Assembly (NCBI RefSeq): GCF_016595465.1
Contig: NZ_JAENIK010000012.1
Coordinates: forward strand, 310,001 to 374,000
DNA from: Luteolibacter yonseiensis
GTDB taxonomy: Bacteria > Verrucomicrobiota > Verrucomicrobiia > Verrucomicrobiales > Akkermansiaceae
Length of the DNA stretch: 64,000 nucleotides
Direction: 5' to 3'
Below, piece by piece: positions 17,794 to 27,217 of the stretch; the stretch's first letter is position 1; each line of letters opens with the position of its first letter. The translations under genes were made by a program, and so were the position numbers. The notes under the pieces were generated by a model. That model had not been told where the DNA came from. It ran no database searches and saw only the letters and a list, made by a program, of their open reading frames with translations.

Positions 17794-19935
17794 ATGGTGA
17801 AAACGAAGTCCCTTCGCCGGCTCTCCCTGATCTCGTGTCTCGCGGCATTGCCGGTCTGCGCCCAAGAACCACGTCTTTCCGAGGTCGCTGCGAATTCCGT
17901 TCCGCTGGAACCGCCCGCCACCCGCTCCGCGTCGGACGGTGCGATCATGACGCGCAAGGACGCCCGGACCATTACCTTGAAAATCCCCGCACCACGCGGG
18001 CAGATCGTGGATCGGGAAGGTGCTCCCATCGCCCAGAACCGCGTGGCTTATCAGGTCGCGCTCCAGTTCAAGCAGTTTGAGAATGCGGACCGGGACTTCG
18101 TCGTCAACTGGGCCCGGACCCGTCTGGATTCACTCCAACCGTTGGTCAAGACCGCGACAGTGAAGTCCGACGATGAAATCTACGACCACTACGTCAACCG
18201 CCGTTGGCTGCCACTGATGGTCAGCGGCCAGATCGATGACAAGGAGGCGCGGAAGATCGAGGGGAAACTCAGCGCGGGCCTCATCCTGCAACCGATCTAC
18301 GTTCGTTTCTATCCGGAAGGTGAGCTGGCGTCCCACATCATCGGCTATTCGGGTGGCGTTGGAAAACTGCCCACGGGCCCCATCAATTTCAACGAACCTC
18401 TCTGGGAGGAGACGGAAGGGCGGGCCGGGCTGGAGAAACTCTACGATGCCCAGCTGACCGGTGAGCCGGGGATGAAGCGCCTGCTTTTCGACGAGAACGG
18501 TAACAAATTGCTGGAAGAACAGGTCAAGCGCCCCAGGCCCGGCGGCACGGTCGTCACCACGCTGGACCTGAAGTGGCAGAAACTCGCGGAAAAAACACTG
18601 CGGGAAGGATGCCGCCGCGGTGCCTTCGTCGTTCTCGATGTGATCACCGGCGAGGTGCTGGTGATGGCTTCCCGACCGTCGTTCAACCTAAACAATTTCA
18701 TCCCGCGGATCAATGACGAGGATTTCAAGGTGCTCGAGAACGATCCGGCCCAACCGCTTTTCGGCCGTGCGTTCCAGTCCGCCTACCCGCCGGCGTCGTC
18801 CTTCAAGCCGATCGTCGCGATCGCGGCGCTGAACAACGGCACCATCAACGAGGATACCACCATTTACAGTCCGGCATCCCTCTTCATCGGACGGACGGAG
18901 ATGAAAAACTGGTCCAAAACACCGGAAGGCTCGATCAATGTGAAGCGCGCGCTCGCCCGGTCCTGCAACACCTGGTTCTATCAGGTGGGCATCGATGTGG
19001 GGCCCACTCCTTTCCTGGGCCTTTCCCGCCGGCTCGGCATGGGCCAGAGGACCGGGCTTCCGCTCATCGGCGAGACTCCCGGCCTTGTGCCGGATGATGC
19101 GTGGATGCTGAAGAACGAAAAACGCCGCATCTTGGACGGCGATACAGCCAACCTCGCCATCGGCCAAGGCAGTCTTCTCGCATCGCCGCTGCAGGTCGCC
19201 CAGGCCATGGCCGGAATCGGGAATGGTGAAATCCTGCCCAAGCTCCAGCTCATCCGCCAAACGCAGGACGCCCGCGGGCGGGTGATCCAAGCATCCCTGC
19301 CCGAGCGGAAGGATTATATCGGTGCGGACTCGAAAGCCATGGAAATCGTCCGCCAGGGCATGAGCGATGTCGTCAATGGCCCCGGCGGCACCGGTCGGAG
19401 CGCCGCCCTCAGCTACACCACCCTTTGCGGGAAAACCGGGACCGCCCAATGGAAGCCTTCGCTTGACCAACGTCTGGCATGGTTCGCCGGTTTCCTCCCG
19501 GCGGACAATCCGCGTTATTCCTTCGCGGTTCTTTACGAAGGACGCCCTGGTGAGGTCGTCTCGGGCGGACGCATGGCGGCGCCGATGGTGAAGGAGTTTT
19601 TCGAAGGCATCAAGGACGACATCAAGGACATCATCGCTCCGCCGAAAAAGGCCCTGATCGTCGTGGAGGAAACCACGGAGACAGGTGAAGGCGCTTCCGC
19701 CATCGACCCGGAAAATCCTGACGCTCCGGAAGGCGTCACGTTGCCCGCACAACCTGCGACCACTCCCCTCAAGGCCCTTCCCGTGGAAGAGCCGAAAGCG
19801 GTGGAGCCGATGGATGAGCCGGAAGACCTGCTTGATGGACCGAAGGTCACGGAACTGCCGGAACAACCCTCCGCCATACGCGCGCTTCCGGTGGGGGATG
19901 ACGAGGTCATCGAAGGCGGAATCGAGGAACCGTAA
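17794..19935 (+). CDS. mrdA: penicillin-binding protein 2 (peptidoglycan DD-transpeptidase)
   Basis: The product is 713 aa. A short hydrophobic N-terminal stretch (SLISCLAALPVCA) is followed by the PBP dimerisation region (PAPRGQIVDREGAPIAQN) and the transpeptidase domain. The three active-site motifs are present: SxxK as SSFK at residues 335-338, SxN as SCN at 390-392, and KTG at 547-549 in CGKTGTAQ. The family crosslinks peptidoglycan in cell elongation with RodA. Odd points: the N-terminus resembles a cleavable signal peptide more than a long anchor, and a roughly 100-residue Pro/Glu-rich tail follows the catalytic domain. No rod-shape genes are adjacent. A terminator follows. Confidence 0.9.
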   Translation: MVKTKSLRRLSLISCLAALPVCAQEPRLSEVAANSVPLEPPATRSASDGAIMTRKDARTITLKIPAPRGQIVDREGAPIAQNRVAYQVALQFKQFENADRDFVVNWARTRLDSLQPLVKTATVKSDDEIYDHYVNRRWLPLMVSGQIDDKEARKIEGKLSAGLILQPIYVRFYPEGELASHIIGYSGGVGKLPTGPINFNEPLWEETEGRAGLEKLYDAQLTGEPGMKRLLFDENGNKLLEEQVKRPRPGGTVVTTLDLKWQKLAEKTLREGCRRGAFVVLDVITGEVLVMASRPSFNLNNFIPRINDEDFKVLENDPAQPLFGRAFQSAYPPASSFKPIVAIAALNNGTINEDTTIYSPASLFIGRTEMKNWSKTPEGSINVKRALARSCNTWFYQVGIDVGPTPFLGLSRRLGMGQRTGLPLIGETPGLVPDDAWMLKNEKRRILDGDTANLAIGQGSLLASPLQVAQAMAGIGNGEILPKLQLIRQTQDARGRVIQASLPERKDYIGADSKAMEIVRQGMSDVVNGPGGTGRSAALSYTTLCGKTGTAQWKPSLDQRLAWFAGFLPADNPRYSFAVLYEGRPGEVVSGGRMAAPMVKEFFEGIKDDIKDIIAPPKKALIVVEETTETGEGASAIDPENPDAPEGVTLPAQPATTPLKALPVEEPKAVEPMDEPEDLLDGPKVTELPEQPSAIRALPVGDDEVIEGGIEEP

Positions 19936-19988
19936 GAAAAGCCATACGGAATCGGGCGCGCCGGATGCTCATCGCTCACTCCGAAATG

Positions 19989-20021
19989 GCCCGGCGGATG
20001 ACGAGTCCGCCGGGCTTTTTT
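19989..20021 (+). terminator. Rho-independent terminator after penicillin-binding protein 2
   Basis: A perfect 10-bp stem, GCCCGGCGGA/TCCGCCGGGC, with a 7-nt loop is followed by six T residues at 20016-20021. It lies 53 bp after the stop codon of the upstream gene. Confidence 0.88.
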
Positions 20022-20361
20022 CAGCAACCAATCCAACAAAAACCAGGACCATTCACAGGGCGATGTCCGGTTGAATGACCAGCACTTGTTAGGCCGGTCC
20101 CGGCAATCTAAGGTGATTTCGCATTCATTCGATTCATGAAGACGGGCGTTTTTGGATCATCCTTTGATCAAACCGGCGGACTTCGCCCAAGAGCCATCCG
20201 TCATTCCCGGACCCCGGGACCATTAAAACTCATGGAATCGATGCCGGACGAGGCATCCGAGGGGCTCGGAAGGTCCGTCCCCGTATTCCGGAGCCGGGTA
20301 AAATACGGGCCGGACACCATTCCCGTTGACCAGCGTGCCCGGTGCTGGCAAGGGTGCTCCC
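20022..20361. other. intergenic region upstream of obg
   Basis: No convincing gene is visible between the terminator and the Obg start. A plus-strand frame from 20136 has no domain and unfavourable composition. The stretch should contain the obg promoter, but I cannot assign boxes with confidence. Confidence 0.35.
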
Positions 20362-21414
20362 ATGTTCATTGATCACATCCGCATTTTCGCGAAGGCCGGA
20401 GACGGCGGAAACGGCGTCGTCTCATGGCGCCGTGAGAAATTTGTCCCGCGCGGCGGGCCGGATGGTGGTGACGGCGGCATGGGTGGAGACATCGTGCTGG
20501 TCGTCGACAACTCGGTGGACAATCTCCGCGCGTATCATTATGATCCCAAGCTGGTCGCCGAAGACGGAAAAAACGGCGCGGGCGGAAGGAAAACAGGGAA
20601 AAGCGGCAAGCGCGTGATCGGCAAGGTTCCTCCCGGTACCGTGGTTTACCGCAGCAACGCGGTGACGATCCAGGAAGCCGTCGATTTCGAGCGCAGCGAC
20701 GAAGGCATCGATCTGGAGCCGATCGCGGATCTGACCGAGATCGGCCAAGAGTTCCTCCTTTGCAAGGGGGGGGAACCGGGTCAGGGAAACTGGAATTTCA
20801 AGACCGCCACGAACCGGACCCCTGTCGAGCACACCTTGGGCACTCCCGGAGACCAATCCGTTTTCTACCTTGAACTCCGCCGCATCGCCGATGCGGGTCT
20901 GGTCGGTTTCCCGAATGCGGGGAAATCCACGCTTCTCGGCAAGCTTTCCCACGCCAAGCCAAAGGTCGCCTCCTACCCGTTCACCACTCTCCAGCCAGTC
21001 GTCGGTGTGGTTGAATTTCCCGGTTTCCGCCGCTGCACGGTTGCGGATATTCCCGGGCTGATCGAGGGAGCGCACGAGAATCGTGGCCTGGGTCACGAGT
21101 TCCTGCGCCACATCACGCGCTGCCGCGTCCTGCTTTTTGTCATCGACATGGCGGGCAGCGAAGGGCGTGACCCGGTTTCGGATCTGGAAATCCTCCGCCG
21201 CGAGATCAAGGAGTATGACGACGAGCTCGCGCGGTTCCCGTGGAAGATCATCGCGAACAAGATGGATCTGGAAGGTGCGGCGGAAAATCTGGAGGTTTTC
21301 CGGTCCCGGTTTCCCAAGGTGGACATCATCCCCATTTCCGCGGATGCGGAGACCGGTCTCGATGATCTGCGGCAGGTGCTCGACAACGAGATTGCCTACC
21401 GGCCGGACAAGTAA
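20362..21414 (+). CDS. obg: Obg/CgtA family GTPase
   Basis: The product is 350 aa. The ATG at 20362 gives the canonical Obg start MFIDHIRIFAKAGDGGNG. The glycine-rich Obg fold follows (FVPRGGPDGGDGGMGGD). The GTPase domain has G1 GFPNAGKST from residue 182, G3 DIPGLIEGA and G4 NKMD. The variable C-terminal OCT domain is absent, as is common outside Bacillus. Obg proteins bind the 50S subunit and couple ribosome assembly to the stringent response; they are essential in most bacteria. Two small genes follow closely in the same direction (gaps of 14 and 6 bp), so it may head a short operon. Confidence 0.95.
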   Translation: MFIDHIRIFAKAGDGGNGVVSWRREKFVPRGGPDGGDGGMGGDIVLVVDNSVDNLRAYHYDPKLVAEDGKNGAGGRKTGKSGKRVIGKVPPGTVVYRSNAVTIQEAVDFERSDEGIDLEPIADLTEIGQEFLLCKGGEPGQGNWNFKTATNRTPVEHTLGTPGDQSVFYLELRRIADAGLVGFPNAGKSTLLGKLSHAKPKVASYPFTTLQPVVGVVEFPGFRRCTVADIPGLIEGAHENRGLGHEFLRHITRCRVLLFVIDMAGSEGRDPVSDLEILRREIKEYDDELARFPWKIIANKMDLEGAAENLEVFRSRFPKVDIIPISADAETGLDDLRQVLDNEIAYRPDK

Positions 21415-21428
21415 CAAGATCACGCCAC

Positions 21429-21815
21429 ATGTCGGATCCGCAGCTCGTTTTCGTTTACGGCACCCTGCGCCGGGGGGGATCCAACCATTTCCGAATGGCC
21501 GGCGCGGAGTTCATCGCCTCCGGGACCATCACCGGACGCATGTACCGGATCGATTGGTATCCGGGACTGGTGCTGGATGGGGCGGGGGACGAGATCCAGG
21601 GGGAGGTTTACTCGGTTGGTCCGGAGCAACTCGCCGCCTTGGATGTTTTTGAAGGGTTGTCCGCGGGAGAAATCGAGGGGAGCGAATACCGCCGGTCCCG
21701 GACTGTTGTCATCGGGCGCGACAGCCGGCCGATCGACGCGTGGGTGTGGGAATGGTTGGGAATCACCGACGAATCCCAGCGCCTGAGGGACGGAGACTGG
21801 CTCAAGCACGAGTAA
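21429..21815 (+). CDS. gamma-glutamylcyclotransferase (AIG2-like) family protein
   Basis: The product is 128 aa and starts 14 bp after obg. The N-terminal FVYGTLRRGGSNH is the family's substrate-binding signature, and a later DVFEGLSAGEIEGSEY segment fits the catalytic acid region. These enzymes release 5-oxoproline from gamma-glutamyl compounds or act on modified amines. The substrate cannot be told from sequence. Cytoplasmic, with no signal peptide. Confidence 0.87.
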   Translation: MSDPQLVFVYGTLRRGGSNHFRMAGAEFIASGTITGRMYRIDWYPGLVLDGAGDEIQGEVYSVGPEQLAALDVFEGLSAGEIEGSEYRRSRTVVIGRDSRPIDAWVWEWLGITDESQRLRDGDWLKHE

Positions 21816-21821
21816 GCGCCG

Positions 21822-22220
21822 ATGAGACACCACGGCCACATGAGTCCTGTCGAGTGGGCGAAACGGATCAATCGGTCGTGGATCGTTCATAACAATCTGA
21901 ACGACCAGGCCGAGGCATGGATCAACCATCTGGCGGACACCCGGGATCCCCGGTTGGAAATTTCCTGCGAGGCCGCCCGTGCCATGTGCGACCGGCGCGA
22001 ACCTCTGGATGATCCCAAGCCATGGTTCTATGCGGGCCTTTTCCATCTCGCGACACCTGATGAGGCGCATCGCTTTCTGGACCTTCACCGGGTCACCAAG
22101 GCCACGGTTTCAAGCATGGCGGACGATGAGAATGTGCGGCTCTGGATCAACCGCATCAGCCCTGAAACGAGGGAGTTGCTGGAGAGACTGCGTTTCTCCC
22201 TCAGGGAGATCGGGAACTGA
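21822..22220 (+). CDS. conserved-looking hypothetical protein
   Basis: The product is 132 aa and starts 6 bp after the previous stop, so it is probably co-transcribed. It is helical and charged with a Trp-rich N-terminal half (VEWAKRINRSWIVHNN, EAWINHLAD) and a C-terminal helix (ETRELLERLRFSLREI). An alternative ATG at 21840 is possible. No signal peptide, membrane segment or known motif is visible. I do not recognise the family. Confidence 0.7.
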   Translation: MRHHGHMSPVEWAKRINRSWIVHNNLNDQAEAWINHLADTRDPRLEISCEAARAMCDRREPLDDPKPWFYAGLFHLATPDEAHRFLDLHRVTKATVSSMADDENVRLWINRISPETRELLERLRFSLREIGN

Positions 22221-22277
22221 TGGGGGGTGGACAACGGAGTATGTTGACAATACGTGGTTTTTCATTTTGATCAGGCG

Positions 22278-24275
22278 ATGAGCGAGTCCCGGGAAAAAAG
22301 AGGAACCAAGAGAGAGGCGGCCGGCCATTCCTCAACCCCGGTCTCGACCCCGGTGGAATCCAGTCCATACCTCTTCGGCGGGTTCTGGCTTCTGCTGTTG
22401 TTCGGGACGATCATGGTCGGAGGACCATGGGCAGGCTACCATGCAGTGCTGTTGGGTGGGGCTGCGGTATTGATGTTCCTGTTTCCTCCGGTGGTCAGCC
22501 TGCCCCGGATTTGGTGGGTGTGCGGCGGACTATTCATTCTCGGAGGAATGGCGGCGTTCCTGCCCGCCTCCTGGTTCACCTCCCCCGGGTGGCGTGGAAA
22601 ATTGGAGAGCCTCGGTCTGGATTCCGGCAAGCACGTGGTGATCCAGTCACGTCATGCGGCGGAGACTCTTCTTTTGTTTGGCATCACCCTGCTGACCGGT
22701 CTGTGGCTGGCGGGTCACCGGGCCTCGGCGAAACAACTCCGGGTTCTGACCCTGTCGTTCACCTGCGGAGTGGCGGTTTATGCCATCCTGTCCAAAATCA
22801 GATACAACGGCGGAAATCCGGACGAGGTGTTTGGCTTTTTCCCGAATCGCAATCACACGGCGACCTATCTGGCCATGGGCTGTGTCTGTGGTCTCGGATG
22901 TCTCATGCAGGCCTTGCGGGACAAGCGTTATGCCGGGATGGGGGTGGCGTTGGTCGCATGCGGTGTCTGCTTTTGGGCCGTCGCGGGATGGTCGATCAGC
23001 CGCGGCGGCGTCCTGCTGGCGGTTATCGGGAGTCTGGCCTGGGTTTCCATGTTGGGGAAAAAATACATGGGGAAGCATGGGATGCGGTTGCTGGGTCTCC
23101 TCGCCCTGGCGGCGGTCGGTTTCTTTTTTATCGCGGATTCCGCTGTCAAACAACGTCTCGCACAGACGGTTGGAAAAGGCGGAACCATTTCGTTGTCAAT
23201 GGATAAGCCGGATTCGGTGGAAGGCAAGGAGTCGGATCAATCGGGGTCGAAAATGGATTTTCGGATTCTCACCACACTTGATACGTTCGACCTGATCCGT
23301 GACTTCAAGTGGACCGGAGTGGGGGCTGGCCAATTCGACAAGGTTTTCCCGCAGTATCGGAAGAGAACGGCGGTGGAAAATCATGCTCAGGCACTTCATC
23401 CCGAGAGCGACTGGCTGTGGATGGCCGCGGAGACAGGAATACCGGCGACGCTCGCCTTGTCCGCACTGGTGGTGTTGGCTTCCTGGAGGGCGTTGGCAGG
23501 AGTGCTCGGAGGCAGGGATCGTTCGCTGCGGGCCGCGTGTCTTGTCGCTGCGTTGCTGGTTCCCTTGCATGGCTTTTTGGACGTCCCGGGCCATCGCATT
23601 CCTCTTGCATGGAGTTCCGCCTTCCTATTCACGCTGGCATTGCATGTTCCCGATTCCAAAAGGTTCGCTGAATCACCGATGCGCCGTTGGGGGTTCCGCG
23701 GAGCTGCGGTCGTGATCGCAGGAGTCGCCTTGTTGCTGGCGAGGGCGGAATGGTTGGGTGGTCCTCCGCCCAGCCACACCCGGGCGGCGCTTGCGAAAAA
23801 AGAAGCGGCTGAACTGCATGCCAAGGATCTTGTATTGCTAAAGGCCGCCCATTCCGCCGGACAGGACTATCAACCGGCATTCGAAGATGATCTATTGGAA
23901 CGCGCGCTGCTGGTCCTTGAGGATGCCCGCAAGGTGGCTCCGATGGACCGCAAGATTCTCAACATGCAGGGAATGATCGGGTTGGGCCTTACTGAAAAAG
24001 AGGCATTCATCGATCGCTGCTTCGCTCTGGAACGGGCTCTCGACCCCAGTTGGGTGAATGCGCCGCTGATCCAGGCGGAGGCTTGGTCTGGAATCGATCC
24101 GAACCGCGCCCGGGATCCGAACCGCACCCGGGTTCTCTGGGCGGAAGCGCTCGAACGGGCCAGGAACTTGGACAAACTCCACCCGGGTACCCCGTGGTCG
24201 GAATGGCGGACACATGAAAAAATCCGTATTTTCGCGAAGGGAAAGCCAAATTTGGAAGGCTTGGTTCCTCCGTAG
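22278..24275 (+). CDS. O-antigen ligase/polymerase (Wzy_C) family membrane protein
   Basis: The product is 665 aa from the ATG at 22278. About ten hydrophobic helices lie between residues 35 and 500. The central part carries the ligase-family segment GFFPNRNHTATYLAMG, and the large periplasmic loop has GVGAGQFDKVFPQYR followed by NHAQALHPESDWLWMAAETG, the Wzy_C hallmark. The C-terminal 170 residues are soluble and helical. Such proteins transfer or polymerise polysaccharide at the periplasmic face of the inner membrane. It is the first gene of a block with PEP-CTERM, Wza-like and Wzc-like genes, so a role in exopolysaccharide is likely. A TTGACA box lies about 35 bp upstream. Confidence 0.85.
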   Translation: MSESREKRGTKREAAGHSSTPVSTPVESSPYLFGGFWLLLLFGTIMVGGPWAGYHAVLLGGAAVLMFLFPPVVSLPRIWWVCGGLFILGGMAAFLPASWFTSPGWRGKLESLGLDSGKHVVIQSRHAAETLLLFGITLLTGLWLAGHRASAKQLRVLTLSFTCGVAVYAILSKIRYNGGNPDEVFGFFPNRNHTATYLAMGCVCGLGCLMQALRDKRYAGMGVALVACGVCFWAVAGWSISRGGVLLAVIGSLAWVSMLGKKYMGKHGMRLLGLLALAAVGFFFIADSAVKQRLAQTVGKGGTISLSMDKPDSVEGKESDQSGSKMDFRILTTLDTFDLIRDFKWTGVGAGQFDKVFPQYRKRTAVENHAQALHPESDWLWMAAETGIPATLALSALVVLASWRALAGVLGGRDRSLRAACLVAALLVPLHGFLDVPGHRIPLAWSSAFLFTLALHVPDSKRFAESPMRRWGFRGAAVVIAGVALLLARAEWLGGPPPSHTRAALAKKEAAELHAKDLVLLKAAHSAGQDYQPAFEDDLLERALLVLEDARKVAPMDRKILNMQGMIGLGLTEKEAFIDRCFALERALDPSWVNAPLIQAEAWSGIDPNRARDPNRTRVLWAEALERARNLDKLHPGTPWSEWRTHEKIRIFAKGKPNLEGLVPP

Positions 24276-24565
24276 GCGATCACTCGTGACTGCAAATTTT
24301 TCGCGATCCGGCGGATAAAGTTCAGGTTTGTGTGGAATTTGGCTTATTTTACCACATCAGACTTTTTGGAAATGCTTACAAAATCTCCGGCGGAGGCAGC
24401 GAAACAGATGCCTGTGAATGATTTCACGGATTGATCTTGACTCGTAGTCTGTTTTGGCATGGCATTTGCTCCGCCCTGCCAGTTGTCTGTTGGCTTCGAT
24501 TGATTTCGGTCCTAACAGATTTTAGTGTTGACAAACCGTTAAGAAATAACTCCAATAACAACGTT
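24276..24565. other. intergenic region with candidate promoters for the PEP-CTERM block
   Basis: This AT-rich 290-bp stretch holds no gene. It contains the sigma-54-type element listed separately and a TTGACA hexamer near 24529 that could serve as a -35 box. Its leader is rich in A and T just before the small gene at 24566. Confidence 0.5.
24455..24470 (+). promoter_or_regulatory. candidate sigma-54 (-24/-12) promoter
   Basis: TGGCATGGCATTTGCT matches the -24/-12 consensus TGGCACG-N4-TTGCW at all but one position with exact spacing of GG and GC. It lies about 95 bp upstream of the small secreted peptide and 310 bp upstream of the PEP-CTERM gene. PEP-CTERM genes in other bacteria are known to depend on sigma-54 with the PrsK/PrsR regulators, which makes the match more credible. 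Confidence 0.55.
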
Positions 24566-24736
24566 ATGACTTCTCCATTCCTCAAAACAGTCGCGTTTTT
24601 CGCTGCCGTCACGTTCATTGTGGCGCTTGCCACCCCAGCCCAAGCTGGTCGTCCCAAGCCACCAAATAAGGAAGATAAGATTTCCCAAGGGACCACGGTC
24701 ACCACGGAGGAAAAGCCTGCCACGAGCACGACTTGA
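24566..24736 (+). CDS. small secreted peptide upstream of PEP-CTERM gene
   Basis: A 56-aa product starts at the ATG at 24566. A clear signal peptide (TVAFFAAVTFIVALATPAQA) precedes a 30-residue mature part that is polar and rich in Lys, Thr and Pro (GRPKPPNKEDKISQG). The gene ends 43 bp before the PEP-CTERM gene, and both lie downstream of the sigma-54-type element. No family is recognised. Its position suggests co-expression with the sorted surface protein. Confidence 0.55.
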   Translation: MTSPFLKTVAFFAAVTFIVALATPAQAGRPKPPNKEDKISQGTTVTTEEKPATSTT

Positions 24737-24779
24737 TTCCTTGGTGTTGCTTTGTTGCCAATTCAAATATCCCCTTGCT

Positions 24780-25598
24780 ATGAAATTACTCAAATTTTCC
24801 CCACTCCTGCTTGCCTTGATCGCAAGCGCCAACGCTGCGGTGTACCGTAGTGATTTCAATACCCTTACATCTACCCCGTCCGTGGAAATCGCCGGGCAAG
24901 ATGGTTGGTCCTCCACTTCTTCGACAACCTTCCTCAGTCACACTGTCGCTTGGAACAACGGTACAGGCACCACGACCGCCATCGCGATCGGTGGTACTTT
25001 GGACCTTTCTGATCAAACCACTGTCGGTTTGAATCATTCCTATGGCGAAGAGCTGGGCCGGACCACCACCAAGTTCGACTTCTCTTTCACAGACAGCACC
25101 TTCGTGGTGGGTGATCCTGATCCCGATGCGAATTATGTCGCTCTTCGTGACACGTTCGCTTATTCGGTTTACAGCGGAGCGGCCAACATCTTCTCGGTGG
25201 TGTTCACTCCCCTGGAAGTCGATCCAACTGTGAATCCAACCGCTGAGTGGTCGATGTCCTACTATGTGAACGGTGCGCTTGGAGGATCTTTCTTCCTTGA
25301 AGTTGAGGAACTCGGAACTTACTCGTTGGATCTGGCGTTCTCCAAGCACGGCTATCAGACCGCCGTGGATCTTGTTCTCAATGACGGAACCAATCTCTTC
25401 GCTCGTAATCAAACCGTGGACTTGGATCCCGTTCTGACGATCACCAGCTTTGGATTTGACTGGACCAGCACCGAAGCAGGTGGCGGTGACAACGAAATGC
25501 TGATCGATAATCTCAGCGTTGTGCCGGAGCCATCCTCCGCCTTGCTCGCAGGACTTGCCGGGCTTGCGTTCGTGTCGAGCCGCCGTCGCCGCGCTTGA
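24780..25598 (+). CDS. PEP-CTERM sorting-domain protein
   Basis: The product is 272 aa with a signal peptide (FSPLLLALIASANA). A beta-rich, LamG-like body follows. The C-terminal sorting signal is complete: VVPEPSS, then a hydrophobic helix (ALLAGLAGLAFVSS) and the basic tail RRRR. By family knowledge an exosortase cuts at PEP and the protein is processed or attached to exopolysaccharide at the surface. No exosortase gene is in this window; the adjacent Wza/Wzc/ligase genes are the usual partners. A terminator follows. Confidence 0.92.
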   Translation: MKLLKFSPLLLALIASANAAVYRSDFNTLTSTPSVEIAGQDGWSSTSSTTFLSHTVAWNNGTGTTTAIAIGGTLDLSDQTTVGLNHSYGEELGRTTTKFDFSFTDSTFVVGDPDPDANYVALRDTFAYSVYSGAANIFSVVFTPLEVDPTVNPTAEWSMSYYVNGALGGSFFLEVEELGTYSLDLAFSKHGYQTAVDLVLNDGTNLFARNQTVDLDPVLTITSFGFDWTSTEAGGGDNEMLIDNLSVVPEPSSALLAGLAGLAFVSSRRRRA

Positions 25599-25617
25599 TC
25601 GATAATTAGGTTTACTT

Positions 25618-25650
25618 GAAGCCGCTTCCGGTTCATCCTGAAGCGGCTTC
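25618..25650 (+). terminator. hairpin terminator after the PEP-CTERM gene
   Basis: A perfect 10-bp stem, GAAGCCGCTT/AAGCGGCTTC, with a 13-nt loop lies 20 bp after the stop codon. It is followed by only a short T-containing stretch (ATTGTT), so termination may be partial. Confidence 0.7.
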
Positions 25651-25726
25651 ATTGTTACTGCGCTGGCATATTGGAAATCGTATGTCGCAGATGGTCAGGT
25701 ATTTACAATTCCGGCACTACCCACTC

Positions 25727-26968
25727 ATGAACAAGTCCAAGTTTTTCATTTCCAATAGCAAAGCGGTTGGCTCGTCGCTATTCGTTATGGCGTTGTCCCC
25801 GATGTGGACACAGGCAGAATCCTCGATCGTTTCCGGTTTTGCCGGATCTCCAGATACCATTGGCAATGGATCGGGACTGCATGATGGCTTGGGTGGAACC
25901 CTGTTGGATGGTGTGAAACTGACTGCCTCGCTGTCGGCGATGTATGATTCCAATATCGATCAACGGGCGGCTGCGCCTGGCGAATCCGAACGGGATGACT
26001 TCATTCTCGGTCTCGGTGGAAACGTGAAATACCTCTCCAAGTCGACAGACTGGACTTTTGGGGCCAATTATCGTGGATATCTCAGGCAATACGTCGAACA
26101 GACAGATTCCAGCGGTTACGACCAAAGTGCGGGAGCGGTGGTCCAGTATGAGGGTGGCAGAATCAGCGCCTCTCTGGATGCGAAGGTGAGCTACGATGAG
26201 GGAAGCAACCGCAATTACAATTCGGCGGTCGTCGAAGAGGTTGATTACGGGATTGGCTTGACCACGAGATACAAGCTGAGCTCGAAAACCACGGTGGAGG
26301 GGAAAATCAACCAGAGCTATTCGACCACCATTGGAGATGAGTTTGGTGATACGGAAGCGCTCGACTTGGGAGTTTCCGCACTATGGAGATATTCCCCACT
26401 TACCGAATGGGGCCCGGGCTTGCGATATACCTTCCGCTCGGGCAGTTCACAAGTCGACCGCAATACCATCGGACCGACCATCAAGGTGGACTACAAGCTG
26501 AGCACGAAAGTGTCCTTGGATTCGCAAATGGGAGTGGATTTCACCAGCTATGATGGCAAATCGGGTGATCCTTCCTTCGCCGCCGCCCTCGGATTGAAGT
26601 ATAAGGCGTCGAAACTCTGGGATATGAGTCTGGCGATCGTTCAGGATACCGAGGCGGACCCCTCGAATGCCGGAGCTTTCACGGAAGTCACGTCCCTGCG
26701 ACTCGGCTACACCCGCAAGATCCGACGTGCCGAACTGGGATTGGGCGTTTCATACTCGGCAAATCGCGCGGAGCTTCCCGACGAGGTTACAACAACATCG
26801 GAAGGAGAAGATCGCGATTACTACAGTGTGGACGGAAAGATCGGGATGCTGATCTTTGCCGAAACAACCGCGGCGGAACTGTTCCTTCGTTATTCCGAGC
26901 AATCCAGCAACCTTGCGGACACTTGGGATGCCGTTCAGGTGGGGGTAAGGCTCTCCCGTAGTTTCTGA
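25727..26968 (+). CDS. outer-membrane beta-barrel protein of the exopolysaccharide block
   Basis: The product is 413 aa from the ATG at 25727. A hydrophobic leader ends near 'SPMWTQA'. The body consists of alternating amphipathic strands (TASLSAMYDSNIDQR, WTFGANYRGYLRQYV, ASLDAKVSYDEGSNR) and ends in an aromatic residue (RLSRSF), as in barrel proteins inserted by BAM. It resembles the outer-membrane barrel proteins encoded in PEP-CTERM/exosortase and EPS clusters. The gene order, between the PEP-CTERM gene and the Wza-like gene, supports a role in polymer export or surface attachment. The substrate is unknown. Confidence 0.78.
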   Translation: MNKSKFFISNSKAVGSSLFVMALSPMWTQAESSIVSGFAGSPDTIGNGSGLHDGLGGTLLDGVKLTASLSAMYDSNIDQRAAAPGESERDDFILGLGGNVKYLSKSTDWTFGANYRGYLRQYVEQTDSSGYDQSAGAVVQYEGGRISASLDAKVSYDEGSNRNYNSAVVEEVDYGIGLTTRYKLSSKTTVEGKINQSYSTTIGDEFGDTEALDLGVSALWRYSPLTEWGPGLRYTFRSGSSQVDRNTIGPTIKVDYKLSTKVSLDSQMGVDFTSYDGKSGDPSFAAALGLKYKASKLWDMSLAIVQDTEADPSNAGAFTEVTSLRLGYTRKIRRAELGLGVSYSANRAELPDEVTTTSEGEDRDYYSVDGKIGMLIFAETTAAELFLRYSEQSSNLADTWDAVQVGVRLSRSF

Positions 26969-27217
26969 CCATTGTCTCATCAATCGGCGTTTTTTCCATG
27001 CGCGGCACAAGAATGGCTTACTCCGGAATTGTCAGCGCATGACCGGGCCGGACTTCGGCCGTTTGTGATCAACCGCGTTGGGATGTGATTCTCACGAAAT
27101 CTCCCCTTTTTTAAGCTGGCAAGCCATCTTGTCTGGAAGTATCTCTCCCCCCGTTGTTATTTTCTGTTGGTGTAGAACGCATTGCATCCGATTTTTTAAA
27201 ATTCACCACCCCCGATC

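Noticed and set aside
20136..20372. 78-codon frame before obg
   Set aside because: No family features, overlaps the obg start and lies in a likely promoter region.
27116..27131. Second sigma-54-type promoter before the Wza-like gene
   Set aside because: TGGCAAGCCATCTTGT has the GG-GC spacing one base too long and lacks the TTGC end.
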